From assembly GCA_964534125.1 (NCBI GenBank), contig CAZHOJ010000002.1:124001-188000 (forward strand): 64,000 nt of DNA. Direction: 5' to 3'. The notes below the pieces were generated by a model that was given only the letters and a program-made list of their open reading frames with translations, did no database searches and had not been told where the DNA came from. Origin of the DNA: 2-02-FULL-55-14 sp964534125 (GTDB lineage: Bacteria; Bacteroidota; Ignavibacteria; UBA10030). Shown piece by piece: positions 52,707 to 62,434 of the stretch. Within the stretch, counting starts at the first letter, position 1; the number at the start of each line of letters is the position of its first letter. Made by a program: the position numbers and the translations under genes.

Positions 52707-54667
52707 TGAGTGGCAGTGGGCATCCGGGGAAGGCCATACCTGCGTCACGGCGCCGTCTGTACATGGCGATCCTCCTATCATTCCCGTTGCTCGTCATCGT
52801 GTCCATCGAGGCATTGCTCAGATTGTCAGGATTCGGCGCTGAGCCTGAGTTCTTTGTAGAGGAACACATTGGTGACCGTACCTATGTTCGGATGAACTAC
52901 GACATCGCCCGTCGCTACTTCCCAAACCTCGATGTCGCGCCGGCAGCGTCTATCGATATCTTCCCGGCAAAGAAACGCCCGGGAGTGCGACGGATCTTCT
53001 TTCTCGGGGCTTCATCGATGCTCGGGTATCCATACATGAACAATGTGTCCGCATCGGCGATCATACGGGATGCACTGCGGCGCCCGTATCCGGATACCAC
53101 GTGGGAGGTTGTCAATGTCAGCATGACGGCAGTGACGTCTCACTTCGTCCGCGAGTTCGGAAGAGAATGTCTGAGGTATGATCCAGACCTGCTCGTGGTC
53201 TATGCAGGCCACAACGAGTACTACGGGGGATTGGGTGTGGCCTCCACGGAGTTGGTGGGCCCCCTTTGGCTTACAAGGCTTTATCTGCAACTGCAGGAGT
53301 ACAGGGTCGTCCAGGCACTTTCGGGCCTGCTGCGGGCCCTCTTTGGGGCGATATCGAACGACCAGGAGGTGTCCGGTACCCTCATGGAAGCTCTTGCGAG
53401 AGAACGGGAGATCCAATATGACTCCCATCTTTTCCATGCAGGGATAGAGGTGTTTCGGGAGAATATAAGTTCCCTGATCGAGGAGGCACAGGATAGACAG
53501 GTGCCAGTACTGCTCTCGACGGTTATTTCAAATCTGCGCGGGCTGCGACCGTTCCAGCCGGTCTATCGATCCGGTCTATCGGAGACGGATACAGCGGGGA
53601 TGGGATCATTGCTCCAGGAATACCTGGCGACTCAGGGCTCTGACGGGGACAATGGAAGGGACATCCTTCGCCGGGCATACGATCTCGACACAACATTCGC
53701 CATGACGCATTTCCTGCTCGGCAGGCAGGCAGAGGCCGACAGCGATGATATGGGCGCATATACATGGTATGCAACAGCACGCGATCATGACGGACTTCGC
53801 TTCCGTGCATCAGGGAGGCTGAACGATGCGATCCGGTCGTTCGAAGGGTCGGAGGGCGTTTCGGTCGTCGATGCGGACAGTCTCATCAGGCAGTTCGCAG
53901 AGCATGGTGTTCCCGGCAATGACCTTCTTCATGAGCATGTCCATTTCACCGTCGGCGGGTATGAGCGGCTCGCAACTGTCATGTATCCTGCACTAAACAG
54001 AGCGCTCGGACTTCCTGAGGTGGGTCCCGGAAATCGGGATGTGCTTCCCGCACGTGTCACCCCGATCGATACAATGGCCGCGTCCATGCGGCTCGACATT
54101 CTGCTCAACAGCTGGCCTTTCACGACCACGCGACGCTCCCTGGCCGACCTCAGACCGGAAGGGTGGGAACAGGAACTCGCCTTCAAGTACCTGGATGGCA
54201 TCTACACGTGGGAACAGCTTCATGTGCTTACCGCTGAGCGATATGAGACCGACGGTCGTTTGGCCGATGCAGCCGCAGAATATGAGTCCCTCAGGGCAGC
54301 GACCCCTCATAACGTCTCTCCCTATCTCCGGCTCGGCAATCTGTGCCTGAAGATGAAGGATGCTCCCCGGGCACGATCTGTCCTGGAGGCTTCGCTGCTG
54401 GCTGAGGAGACATCGAATGCCCATATGATGCTCGGGCAGGTCGCGTATGAGCAACGTCGTTTCGGGGATGCGGTCGTCCATCTGCGGAAGGCGCTCTCTC
54501 TTGGGAATATGGACGTCCGGACCTCCATGGACATACGCCTCTCGCTTGCAGTGGCTCTTCATCGGTCAGGCAGGAACGAAGAAGCATTGGATGAGGTGAG
54601 GAGATTGCTCTCTATGCATCCCGATTTCAATCCTGCAAGGGAATTTGAAGCCTTTCTGATGCGATGA
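52703..54667 (+). CDS. SGNH/GDSL hydrolase with C-terminal TPR repeats
   Basis: 654 aa. One N-terminal membrane anchor (about 17-40) is followed by an SGNH fold: block I GASSMLG with S104, block III GHNEYYG (N171) and a final D407-L-L-H410 catalytic pair in DLLHEHVHFT. From about residue 490 there are TPR-like helices (LADAAAEYESLRAATPHNVSPYLRLGNLCLKMKDAPRAR, AHMMLGQVAYEQRRFGDAVVHLRKAL). SGNH enzymes act on O-acetyl or other esters of glycans; the substrate is unknown. It is the first gene of a four-gene cassette with SxtJ-like, carbamoyltransferase and DUF5989 genes, all overlapping or nearly so, which suggests one surface-modification pathway. Confidence 0.85.
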   Translation: MMSGSGHPGKAIPASRRRLYMAILLSFPLLVIVSIEALLRLSGFGAEPEFFVEEHIGDRTYVRMNYDIARRYFPNLDVAPAASIDIFPAKKRPGVRRIFFLGASSMLGYPYMNNVSASAIIRDALRRPYPDTTWEVVNVSMTAVTSHFVREFGRECLRYDPDLLVVYAGHNEYYGGLGVASTELVGPLWLTRLYLQLQEYRVVQALSGLLRALFGAISNDQEVSGTLMEALAREREIQYDSHLFHAGIEVFRENISSLIEEAQDRQVPVLLSTVISNLRGLRPFQPVYRSGLSETDTAGMGSLLQEYLATQGSDGDNGRDILRRAYDLDTTFAMTHFLLGRQAEADSDDMGAYTWYATARDHDGLRFRASGRLNDAIRSFEGSEGVSVVDADSLIRQFAEHGVPGNDLLHEHVHFTVGGYERLATVMYPALNRALGLPEVGPGNRDVLPARVTPIDTMAASMRLDILLNSWPFTTTRRSLADLRPEGWEQELAFKYLDGIYTWEQLHVLTAERYETDGRLADAAAEYESLRAATPHNVSPYLRLGNLCLKMKDAPRARSVLEASLLAEETSNAHMMLGQVAYEQRRFGDAVVHLRKALSLGNMDVRTSMDIRLSLAVALHRSGRNEEALDEVRRLLSMHPDFNPAREFEAFLMR

Positions 54668-54915
54668 TACCGCTGATCCGGCGCATATGGCAGACGTTCT
54701 ACCAGGCATGGATGCGTTTCGCACACATCCTGGGCATCGTGAATACGACCATACTGTTGTCGGTCGTGTATGTGATCATCGTGCTCCCGATGCGTGCCGG
54801 GGCCATGATCGTCCGCAAGGATCCCCTTCGGCTTCGGGCATTTCGCCACGGTGCGGCATGGCGGAACCGTGATGAAGAACCGTCGGAGCTCCGGGAGCGG
54901 ACACATCCTTTCTGA
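54664..54915 (+). CDS. Small SxtJ-like membrane protein
   Basis: 83 aa with one clear membrane helix (about 24-46). The sequence WMRFAHILGIVNTTILLSVVYVIIVLPMRAGAMIVRKDPL matches the C-terminal part of SxtJ-type proteins, which end a similar helix with a Pro and then a KDPL motif. Longer SxtJ proteins have extra helices before this, so this one looks like a short form. ATG 54664 overlaps the SGNH stop (ATGA), and the carbamoyltransferase starts two bases after its stop. SxtJ genes characteristically sit beside O-carbamoyltransferases, as in cyanobacterial saxitoxin clusters. Biochemical role unknown. Confidence 0.72.
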   Translation: MIPLIRRIWQTFYQAWMRFAHILGIVNTTILLSVVYVIIVLPMRAGAMIVRKDPLRLRAFRHGAAWRNRDEEPSELRERTHPF

Positions 54916-54917
54916 CT

Positions 54918-56654
54918 ATGACGATCCTCGGTATCTCGGCATACTATCATGATGCGGCTGCAGCGCTGCTTGTGGATGGCACTCCGGTGGCAGCTGCTCA
55001 TGAGGAGCGGTTCACGCGCCGGAAGCACGATCCAGGCTTTCCAAAACACGCAGTAGCGTACTGTCTGCGAGAGGCGGGGTTGACTATCCAGGATATGGAC
55101 CACGTGGTCTTCTACGAGAAGCCCTTCGTGAAATTCGAACGCATCCTCACGACCATCATCGCCACTGCACCGAAGAACTATGTGCAGTACATGAAAGCGA
55201 TGCCCACGTGGCTCAAGGAAAAGGTGTGGCTCCCGAGTCTCATCCGGAACGAGCTCGGATATGAAGGCTCATTGCTGTTCACATCACACCACCGATCCCA
55301 TGCGGCAAGCGCATTCCTCGTTTCAGGATTCGATGAGGCGGCGATCCTGACCGTCGATGGTGTGGGCGAATGGGAAACGACGACAACGGGGACAGGGAAG
55401 GGGACCGAGATCCTCCTGGACGAGGCCATCCACTTCCCCCATTCGCTGGGACTTCTGTATTCCGCATTCACCGGATATCTTGGCTTCAAAGTGAACAGCG
55501 GTGAATATAAGGTGATGGGACTGGCGCCATACGGGAAACCGGCATTCGAGAAGGTCATCAGAGAGCATTTGGTACGCGAAGAAAGGGACGGATCGTTCGC
55601 GCTGAACCAGGATTATTTTGCCTACACCTACGGCCTTCGGATGATCAACAGGAAGTTCGAGCAGCTGTTCGGCCGACCGGCCCGGGATCCCGAGTCCCCG
55701 ATCGACGGTTTTCACAAGGATATCGCGGCATCAATTCAGGTTGTCACGAACGATCTGATGGTGGCGATGGCTTCCCGTGTCCTCGAAAGGACCGGCATGA
55801 AAGATCTCTGCATGGCAGGCGGAGTTGCGCTGAATTGTGTCGCGAACGAACAGATCATCAGGCGAACGCCAGTCCGACGGATCTTCGTACAGCCGGCTGC
55901 AGGGGATGCCGGCGGCGCGTTGGGTGCCGCTCTCGATATCCATCACACCGTTCTCGGAAACCAGCGGGTGTGGAAGCAGGATACGGTTGCTCTGGGACCT
56001 TCCTATGACGCGGAGAGCATTGCGAAAGAACTCAGCGTGATAGGCATTTCTGCGACACCGCTCGGCCGGAGCGAGCTTCTCGATGCGGTCGTCCGATCGA
56101 TCGAAGCTCAACAGGTCGCCGGTTGGTTCCAGGGAAGGATGGAGTGGGGCCCGCGGGCGCTTGGATTCCGATCGATCCTTGCCGATGCCCGGAATCCTGA
56201 GAATCAGAAGCGGGTCAACCTCAAGGTGAAGTTCCGTGAAAGCTTCCGGCCATTCGCTCCTGCGGTGCCGGATGAACATTTCGATGACTGGTTCGAAGGC
56301 GTGCGCGACCCATATATGCTCGTAACGTCCAGTGTCCGTCCGGGACGGCTTCCGCTTCCGGCGGTCACACATGTGGACGGCTCCGCCAGGGTCCAAAGCG
56401 TCACGGCGGATCAGAACGAGCTGTTCCATGCATTGCTCGTCCGGTTCGGCGAACGGACGGGATGTCCGGTCGTCATCAATACGTCGTTCAACGTCAGGGG
56501 AGAACCGATCGTTTGCACACCACGTGATGCGCTGCGGTGTTTCTTCCATACCCAAATTGATTCTCTGGCACTTGGGCCCTATTTTCTTGAAAAATCAAAC
56601 CTTCCAGCTATCGAGCCATCTGTGCTGGGATCGCTACAGCCTGAACCGGACTGA
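54918..56654 (+). CDS. NodU/CmcH-type O-carbamoyltransferase
   Basis: 578 aa, the typical size. An N-terminal Kae1-like domain (about 1-360) begins TILGISAYYHDAAAALLVDG, with metal/nucleotide residues H124-H125-x-x-H128 in SHHRSHAASA, GVGEWETTT and MAGGVALNCVANE. The C-terminal domain has WFQGRMEWGPRALGFRSILADAR and VINTSFNVRGEPIVCTP. The family activates carbamoyl phosphate with ATP to carbamoyl-adenylate and transfers the carbamoyl group to a hydroxyl. Known acceptors include Nod factors, cephalosporins, saxitoxin and ansamitocin; here the acceptor is unknown. It is flanked by SxtJ-like and DUF5989 genes. Confidence 0.95.
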   Translation: MTILGISAYYHDAAAALLVDGTPVAAAHEERFTRRKHDPGFPKHAVAYCLREAGLTIQDMDHVVFYEKPFVKFERILTTIIATAPKNYVQYMKAMPTWLKEKVWLPSLIRNELGYEGSLLFTSHHRSHAASAFLVSGFDEAAILTVDGVGEWETTTTGTGKGTEILLDEAIHFPHSLGLLYSAFTGYLGFKVNSGEYKVMGLAPYGKPAFEKVIREHLVREERDGSFALNQDYFAYTYGLRMINRKFEQLFGRPARDPESPIDGFHKDIAASIQVVTNDLMVAMASRVLERTGMKDLCMAGGVALNCVANEQIIRRTPVRRIFVQPAAGDAGGALGAALDIHHTVLGNQRVWKQDTVALGPSYDAESIAKELSVIGISATPLGRSELLDAVVRSIEAQQVAGWFQGRMEWGPRALGFRSILADARNPENQKRVNLKVKFRESFRPFAPAVPDEHFDDWFEGVRDPYMLVTSSVRPGRLPLPAVTHVDGSARVQSVTADQNELFHALLVRFGERTGCPVVINTSFNVRGEPIVCTPRDALRCFFHTQIDSLALGPYFLEKSNLPAIEPSVLGSLQPEPD

Positions 56655-56662
56655 ATACGGAC

Positions 56663-56821
56663 ATGTCGAAGCTCTTCGTACTGAAAGAATTTGTAGCATA
56701 CTTCCGTGAGCGGAAGAAGTGGTGGTTGCTGCCGCTCGTTCTGATCCTCGTGCTGCTGAGTGCCATCATAGTATTTGCTCAGGGTTCTGCACTTGCACCC
56801 TTCATCTATACACTTTTCTAG
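56663..56821 (+). CDS. DUF5989 / SxtK-like micro-membrane protein (52 aa)
   Basis: 52 aa, short enough to be missed by length-filtered gene callers. It starts MSKLFVLKEFVAYFRERKKW, has one membrane helix (about 21-42: LLPLVLILVLLSAIIVFAQG) and ends SALAPFIYTLF. This matches the DUF5989 family, which is found next to carbamoyltransferases and corresponds to the small SxtK-type protein of saxitoxin clusters. ATG 56663 lies nine bases after the carbamoyltransferase stop, and the next gene (GTG 56829) starts seven bases after its stop. It may anchor or regulate the carbamoyltransferase at the membrane; that is inference. Confidence 0.85.
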   Translation: MSKLFVLKEFVAYFRERKKWWLLPLVLILVLLSAIIVFAQGSALAPFIYTLF

Positions 56822-56828
56822 GCCTCCT

Positions 56829-59807
56829 GTGAAGACCATCCAGAGTCGAGTACTTGTCATCCTCCTGCTGGGAGTCACTGCTATCTCTTTCGGTCAAACG
56901 GGCGTCGATGTTACCTTCCGCTATCAGCCTCCGGCCGGTACGCCCGGTCCTTTCTATGTCGTTGGAGAGTTCAATGGATGGTCCAATACCCAGCTTCCAC
57001 TCACATACATTGGGAATAATGTCTACGAAAGGACCGTGACGCTTCCCCTCGGCGGGACCCCGAGTGGCACAGTTCCCGGAGCGGTGCAGTACAAGTTCTA
57101 TTATCCTACTGCCAGCAGCTGGCCAAGCGATCCGCTCAATCCTCGGCTCAATGCCTCGGACAACAACAATTCCATTCTGTATGTGAAGGACCCGACGATC
57201 TACCATTTCCTCCCGAACCAGGTATCGGGCATCGTCCGGACATCACGGCCTGTCATTTCCGCGTTCATCTTTCCCGCGCAGGGATCGGTCCTCGACACCG
57301 CGACGATCACCTTGACCATCGACACGGTCAGCATTGTGAATCTGGGGGCGCACTATGATTCCGTCAGGAAGCAGCTGCAATACCCTGTCCCATGGGACCT
57401 CAGGAATGGCACGCACGCTGCCTGGCTGACCGCCGGTTCGAACTCTGACAGCGTCACCTTCACGGTCCAGGCCGGTTTCGCCCAGATCCGGAACCGCCCC
57501 GGCTTCACGACCAGGCGTTCATTATGGACGATCTATGGAACCGTCGAAGATACGAGCATATCAGCCCTCCGGCTCATCAGGAACTCGATCGATTCCACAG
57601 ACGTCTCTGTTTCGTCAGGCTTGTTCGAGGTGACGGTAAACCTCGGAGAGGGAGTGAATTCATTCATAGCGGCCGTCACGGACACATCCGGCCAGCTCAG
57701 GGTCTCGGAACCGTATGCTGTTACACGGTCTGTCGACCATACACCTGACGCCGATGCGTATGTGGTGTCAACAGGGTCTCAGCTGCAATTCATGGCAACC
57801 GGATCGACTGACCCGGACAATGACATCGCTGCATATTGGTGGGAGCAGGCCTCAGGCAACCCGGAGCCGCTGGTCGGGTTTGATGGGAAAACAGATGCCC
57901 AGCTCCAGATCGCAAAGCCGCAGAAGCCCGGGCAATACGTTTATACTCTTCTTGTATCAGATTCCGTCGGGAACATCGACACCACCAGACAGTTCTTCAT
58001 TCTCGGGGACGATGGGTCTGTCGAGGCATCGCAGTATGCAACGATACCACTGTGGGCACGTCAGGGCAGGATGTATTCGATGTTCTTCAAGTCCATGACA
58101 CCCGAGGGAACGATCAATGCTGCGAAGCCATACCTGTCGTACCTGCAGCAACTCGGCGTCAATATCATCTGGGTCCTGCCGGTCATGGAAAATGCATTTC
58201 CCATCAATAATGGCATCGGCCCCGGATACAACATCAAGAATCTCTTCAAGGTGGCACCGGAGTACGGAACGAACGAGGATTTTAGGCAGTTCGTTGCCGA
58301 GGCACATACGCGCGGTATTCGGGTCCTGCTCGACGTGACGCCGAACCATACCAGTTTCGCGCATCCGTTCGTGCAGGAGGGAAGACTTCACGTCGAGGAT
58401 TCTCCATACTGGAATTTCTACGTTCACCGCATCATCCCGCATAACGATAATGGGCTCGGCCAGTCCCTGACCTCCGACGGATACAATTACTACAGTGGAT
58501 TCTCTGACCAATTACTTAACTATGACTGGTCCGATGTGGATGCCCGCGCTTTCATGGTGGGTGTGTATGATTGGTGGGTCCGTGAGTTCGACCTGGATGG
58601 GTATCGGTTCGATGTGTACTGGGGTCCGCGACGAAGGGCGAACAACGGCGCCGGCGGTGAGAACGAGATGGGTATCCCTACACGAACTGCACTCCGAGAC
58701 AGAAAGGCCGACATCTTCCTGCTTGGGGAGGATGACGGCACAGGATTCGGCACTGAGGTCATTTATGCCGACCAGGGAGGAGGGGTTGATGCCGGGTATG
58801 ACTGGGGGCTCTATCACAACGGGATAAGTTCCTTCGGATTCTCTGCCCCTTCGATCGAAGCACTTCATACCCGATTGTTCAATTCGGGATATGTTCCGGG
58901 GCCGAACTCCAGATACCTCAGATTCCTCGAGAACCACGACGAGGACCGCATCGTGTACAAGTACGGAAGCTACGAGAAGACGAAACCAGTGTCTGCGGCG
59001 GTCCTCCTGGCTCCGGGCATGCCGCTGGTGTATTCGGGACAGGAGGTCGGCTGGGGGCTTGGCATCACTGATTACGATCAACGTCGGCGGGGTGTCATTC
59101 ATTGGGAAGCCCCGGGCAGACCGTTGCTCCTGGGTCACTACCAGCGCCTGATGCAGGCGAGAAGACAATATCGTGCGTTCGATACACAGACCATGGTGCG
59201 CATAGCGACAACGGATGCACTCGTCTATTCGTATGCGAGGCCTTTCGCAGGGGAGGACGCGATCGTCGCCGTGAACATGTCGTCAACTTCGAAATCTCTG
59301 ACATTGAATGTTCCATCTTCTGCTCTTGGCGTTGCACTGCAGGATGGTCTTCAGTATACGATCTCCGATATTTACGCAGACTCACTGAAGTACGCTTCTG
59401 CCCTTAGTGGTGGCGTCGATGTGCCAGTACACCTTCCGCCGTATGGAGTCTTTGTTGGTATCGTTGCGGACTCCGCCAGGTCTCTGGTCCTTCCGACGAT
59501 CACAAGCGTCGAAGATGCAGGTATGGGGCAAGAGGTTCCATCCAGGTTCGCACTTCATCAGAACTACCCGAATCCATTCAATCCATCGACGACATTCAGG
59601 TTCGATCTGCCGCTGGACATGGAAGTCCGCCTGACAGTCTACAATGTGCTCGGCCAGGAGGTCGCACGCGTCGTGGATGGGAGGTATTCAGCCGGCACGC
59701 ATCAGACAATCTGGGCCGCTCCCGTGCACCTGAGTACGGGTATCTATTATGCCCAGCTGCGCTCAGGGGACAATCTGGCCGTCCGGAAACTACTCTACCT
59801 CCGGTGA
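56829..59807 (+). CDS. GH13 alpha-amylase family enzyme, T9SS-exported
   Basis: 992 aa from GTG 56829. After the signal peptide (residues 1-20) comes a CBM48/E-set domain (about 25-115: GPFYVVGEFNGWSN), then Ig-like segments to about 395. The GH13 barrel (about 410-840) has all four conserved regions: D502-VTPNH507, R593-F-D595 (nucleophile), E634 in LLGEDDGTG (acid/base), and NH703-D704. A C-terminal T9SS sorting domain follows (HQNYPNPFNPSTTFRFDL, LTVYNVLGQEVARV, GIYYAQLRSGDN). It should cleave alpha-1,4- or 1,6-glucan outside the cell or on its surface. It ends overlapping the GH57 gene (TGATG). Confidence 0.93.
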   Translation: MKTIQSRVLVILLLGVTAISFGQTGVDVTFRYQPPAGTPGPFYVVGEFNGWSNTQLPLTYIGNNVYERTVTLPLGGTPSGTVPGAVQYKFYYPTASSWPSDPLNPRLNASDNNNSILYVKDPTIYHFLPNQVSGIVRTSRPVISAFIFPAQGSVLDTATITLTIDTVSIVNLGAHYDSVRKQLQYPVPWDLRNGTHAAWLTAGSNSDSVTFTVQAGFAQIRNRPGFTTRRSLWTIYGTVEDTSISALRLIRNSIDSTDVSVSSGLFEVTVNLGEGVNSFIAAVTDTSGQLRVSEPYAVTRSVDHTPDADAYVVSTGSQLQFMATGSTDPDNDIAAYWWEQASGNPEPLVGFDGKTDAQLQIAKPQKPGQYVYTLLVSDSVGNIDTTRQFFILGDDGSVEASQYATIPLWARQGRMYSMFFKSMTPEGTINAAKPYLSYLQQLGVNIIWVLPVMENAFPINNGIGPGYNIKNLFKVAPEYGTNEDFRQFVAEAHTRGIRVLLDVTPNHTSFAHPFVQEGRLHVEDSPYWNFYVHRIIPHNDNGLGQSLTSDGYNYYSGFSDQLLNYDWSDVDARAFMVGVYDWWVREFDLDGYRFDVYWGPRRRANNGAGGENEMGIPTRTALRDRKADIFLLGEDDGTGFGTEVIYADQGGGVDAGYDWGLYHNGISSFGFSAPSIEALHTRLFNSGYVPGPNSRYLRFLENHDEDRIVYKYGSYEKTKPVSAAVLLAPGMPLVYSGQEVGWGLGITDYDQRRRGVIHWEAPGRPLLLGHYQRLMQARRQYRAFDTQTMVRIATTDALVYSYARPFAGEDAIVAVNMSSTSKSLTLNVPSSALGVALQDGLQYTISDIYADSLKYASALSGGVDVPVHLPPYGVFVGIVADSARSLVLPTITSVEDAGMGQEVPSRFALHQNYPNPFNPSTTFRFDLPLDMEVRLTVYNVLGQEVARVVDGRYSAGTHQTIWAAPVHLSTGIYYAQLRSGDNLAVRKLLYLR

Positions 59808-62434
59808 TGATACGCACGAATACCAGGTCCCTCGCGGTCATCGTGGGATGGTCGTTCTTCTGTATGCTGGTCGCCCATGCGCAACCTGTTTCTTCAGAAG
59901 AGGGCATCGTTTTCTTGTACCAGGGAAAGGCAAAGGCCGTATTCCTGGGGGGCGACTTCAATCAGTGGGAATGGCGAAGGACATCGTTGATGCAGGGGGA
60001 TGGCGGTGTGTGGACTGCTACCGTGAGGATGTCACCAGGTACGTATCAGTACAAATATGTCGTCGAAACGGATTCGATCGCCTGGGTCCTCGATCCTGAG
60101 AATCCTGCGACTGTGACGAACTATAATGAGTCAGGAAAGAACAATATCTTTACGATCACGGAGGCCGGACAGGTGCGCCTTGAAGGATATCCTTTGCCCG
60201 GAACAAACACTATGAGTGATGATTATCCGCACAGCGGCAGGACGCTCTACCTCAATATCATATGGCATCAGCATCAGCCCCTGTATCTCGATCCGGCTAC
60301 GGATCAGCTCCAGGGACCATGGGTGCGCACGCATGCCACGAAAGATTACTATGATATGACGGCGGCGTTGGAGCGCTATCCGAACATCCACTTTACCGTC
60401 AATCTCACCTCCTCGCTGTTGCATCAACTCGAGGAATACTACGTCAATCGGCTGAAACCATATGTCGACACCCGTAATAATGCTGTCGATGCGGAGCGCT
60501 TTCTAAAGGAACTGGGAGGGAAGACCGACCCGTGGATTGATCTGGCGCTTACGCCGACCGAAACACTCACGGCGAAGGACAAGGAATTCCTCTTAACGAA
60601 CGTGTGGAATGCTCTTGGCATAAGCGAAGTGATGATCAACAGGTTCCCGGAGTACAAGGAGCTGAAATCGAAGGTCTCCGCAAAGGGTCCCGGGAGCCTG
60701 TCGGTGCAGGAACAACGCGAGGTGAAGTTCTGGTTCTACCTCGCACATTTCGACCCCGACTTTCTCCGGAACCGAGTACGGCTTGCCAGCGGCGTCTCGG
60801 TCGATGTGACGGATATCGTCGAAGAGCGGGAGGATGGTACATTCTGGCTGAAACAGATGGTCACAGAAGCGCTCTGTAACCGCATCGTGGCGGAGACCTA
60901 TAAGATCTGTGCGGCCATTGTCCCGCTTCATAAGCAGCTGATGTACCATCCAAAGACGCATCGCGGGCAATTGGAGGTTCTCACGACCCCGTACTATCAT
61001 CCGATCCTGCCCCTGATATACGATTCTGACCTGGCAAGGGTCTGTCAGCCGAATGATCCTATGCCTTCCCGGTTCTCATTCCCGGAAGATGCTGATGCGC
61101 AGGTCGAGAAGGCGGTCGAATACTTCAAGGCGACGTTTGGATTGTATCCGTCGGGTATGTGGCCCGGAGAGGGCTCTGTGGCCCACGACCTCGTGCCGGT
61201 CTTCTCCAGGCATAACATCATGTGGCTGGCCACCGACGAGAAGATCCTCTACAGGTCCCGCCCCGAAGACCAGCCGGTGTTCTACCCGTATGTGGTCCGG
61301 ACCTCGAACGGAAGCGAATCCTCCGTTGTGACCGTGTTCCGAGAGACCGAGCTTTCAGACAAGATCGGATTTGTGTACCAGAACTACGCCGGCGAGGATG
61401 CGGCTGATGATTTCATCCGCTCAGTTCTTCGGTACGCTCCGGGAGAGGGGGATCCCGACAGGCTTCTCACGGTCATTCTCGACGGTGAAAATGCATGGGA
61501 ATGGTATAGAAGGGACAATGATGGGAAAGAGTTCCAGAATGCTCTTTACAGGAAATTGTCTAAGTTGTATGAAAATAAGCAGGTTATAACAGCGACGGTC
61601 ACAGAATACATAGGTGGAAATCCGAATCGGGGCATCCCGCCGCATCCTGTCGGATCCCTCCCGAAGCTCGAGTGGCTGTGGCCAGGGTCATGGATAAACG
61701 CCAACTACGACACATGGATCGGGGAGGATGAGGAGAACACGGCGTGGGAGTATCTGCTGGTGGCCCGGAAGGACCTGGGGTCATCAGGGATCCAGCCGCC
61801 GGACCCGAAGGCGAAGGTGCCACGGAAGGGGAGCAAGGCATGGTATGGCTACAAGGCGTGGGAGGCAATGTATGCGGCAGAGGGATCTGACTGGTTCTGG
61901 TGGTATGGGACGGACCAGAACGCTCCTGCGGGCGACAAGCCCTTCGACCTTGCATACATCACCCATCTTCGCAATGTGTACGAGTTCGCACGCAAGGCTG
62001 GCGCCAGTATGCCCAATCGCAGATTTGAGCCCATCATACGGACAGACAAAGAGCAGCCCAGGCTGGCGCAGGGAACGATGGCACAGAGCGACGCGGACCT
62101 TGTGACGGTCGTTCTCCATTGTGATGCGAGGGACATTTATGTCCGGACAGCCATCTATGTGGCCGGCAATCATCCCGCCCTCGGGAATTGGAACCCGAAT
62201 GTCGTCAGGATGTTCGACGACGGGTCACACGGGGATGCGAAGCCCGGTGACAACGTCTGGAGTCTCGAGGTGCAGCTTCCGGCCGGATTCGAACTCCAGT
62301 ACAAGTACACGAACAGCGGTCCGGCAGAGTTGTGGTCGCCGGGCGAGGAGTTCGCTGCGGCCAACAGGAGCGTGCGGATCCCTGCCAATGGCACAAAGAA
62401 ATTCGAGGTCCGGAATGTTTTCGGGAATCACTAA
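59807..62434 (+). CDS. Exported GH57 family glucan hydrolase/transferase with CBM-like domains
   Basis: 875 aa. A signal peptide (TRSLAVIVGWSFFCMLVAHAQ) is followed by a CBM48-like domain (about 33-115: KAVFLGGDFNQWEW). The GH57 barrel has region 1 H154-Q-H156-QP, nucleophile E455 in GMWPGEGSV and acid/base D559 in ILDGENAWEWY. A C-terminal starch-binding-like domain spans about 765-870 (IYVAGNHPALGNWNPNVVRM). There is no NPFNP sorting domain, so it may stay in the periplasm. GH57 members include alpha-amylases, amylopullulanases and branching enzymes; which this is cannot be told. It partners with the preceding GH13 and the following MalE-type transporter genes. Confidence 0.92.
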   Translation: MIRTNTRSLAVIVGWSFFCMLVAHAQPVSSEEGIVFLYQGKAKAVFLGGDFNQWEWRRTSLMQGDGGVWTATVRMSPGTYQYKYVVETDSIAWVLDPENPATVTNYNESGKNNIFTITEAGQVRLEGYPLPGTNTMSDDYPHSGRTLYLNIIWHQHQPLYLDPATDQLQGPWVRTHATKDYYDMTAALERYPNIHFTVNLTSSLLHQLEEYYVNRLKPYVDTRNNAVDAERFLKELGGKTDPWIDLALTPTETLTAKDKEFLLTNVWNALGISEVMINRFPEYKELKSKVSAKGPGSLSVQEQREVKFWFYLAHFDPDFLRNRVRLASGVSVDVTDIVEEREDGTFWLKQMVTEALCNRIVAETYKICAAIVPLHKQLMYHPKTHRGQLEVLTTPYYHPILPLIYDSDLARVCQPNDPMPSRFSFPEDADAQVEKAVEYFKATFGLYPSGMWPGEGSVAHDLVPVFSRHNIMWLATDEKILYRSRPEDQPVFYPYVVRTSNGSESSVVTVFRETELSDKIGFVYQNYAGEDAADDFIRSVLRYAPGEGDPDRLLTVILDGENAWEWYRRDNDGKEFQNALYRKLSKLYENKQVITATVTEYIGGNPNRGIPPHPVGSLPKLEWLWPGSWINANYDTWIGEDEENTAWEYLLVARKDLGSSGIQPPDPKAKVPRKGSKAWYGYKAWEAMYAAEGSDWFWWYGTDQNAPAGDKPFDLAYITHLRNVYEFARKAGASMPNRRFEPIIRTDKEQPRLAQGTMAQSDADLVTVVLHCDARDIYVRTAIYVAGNHPALGNWNPNVVRMFDDGSHGDAKPGDNVWSLEVQLPAGFELQYKYTNSGPAELWSPGEEFAAANRSVRIPANGTKKFEVRNVFGNH

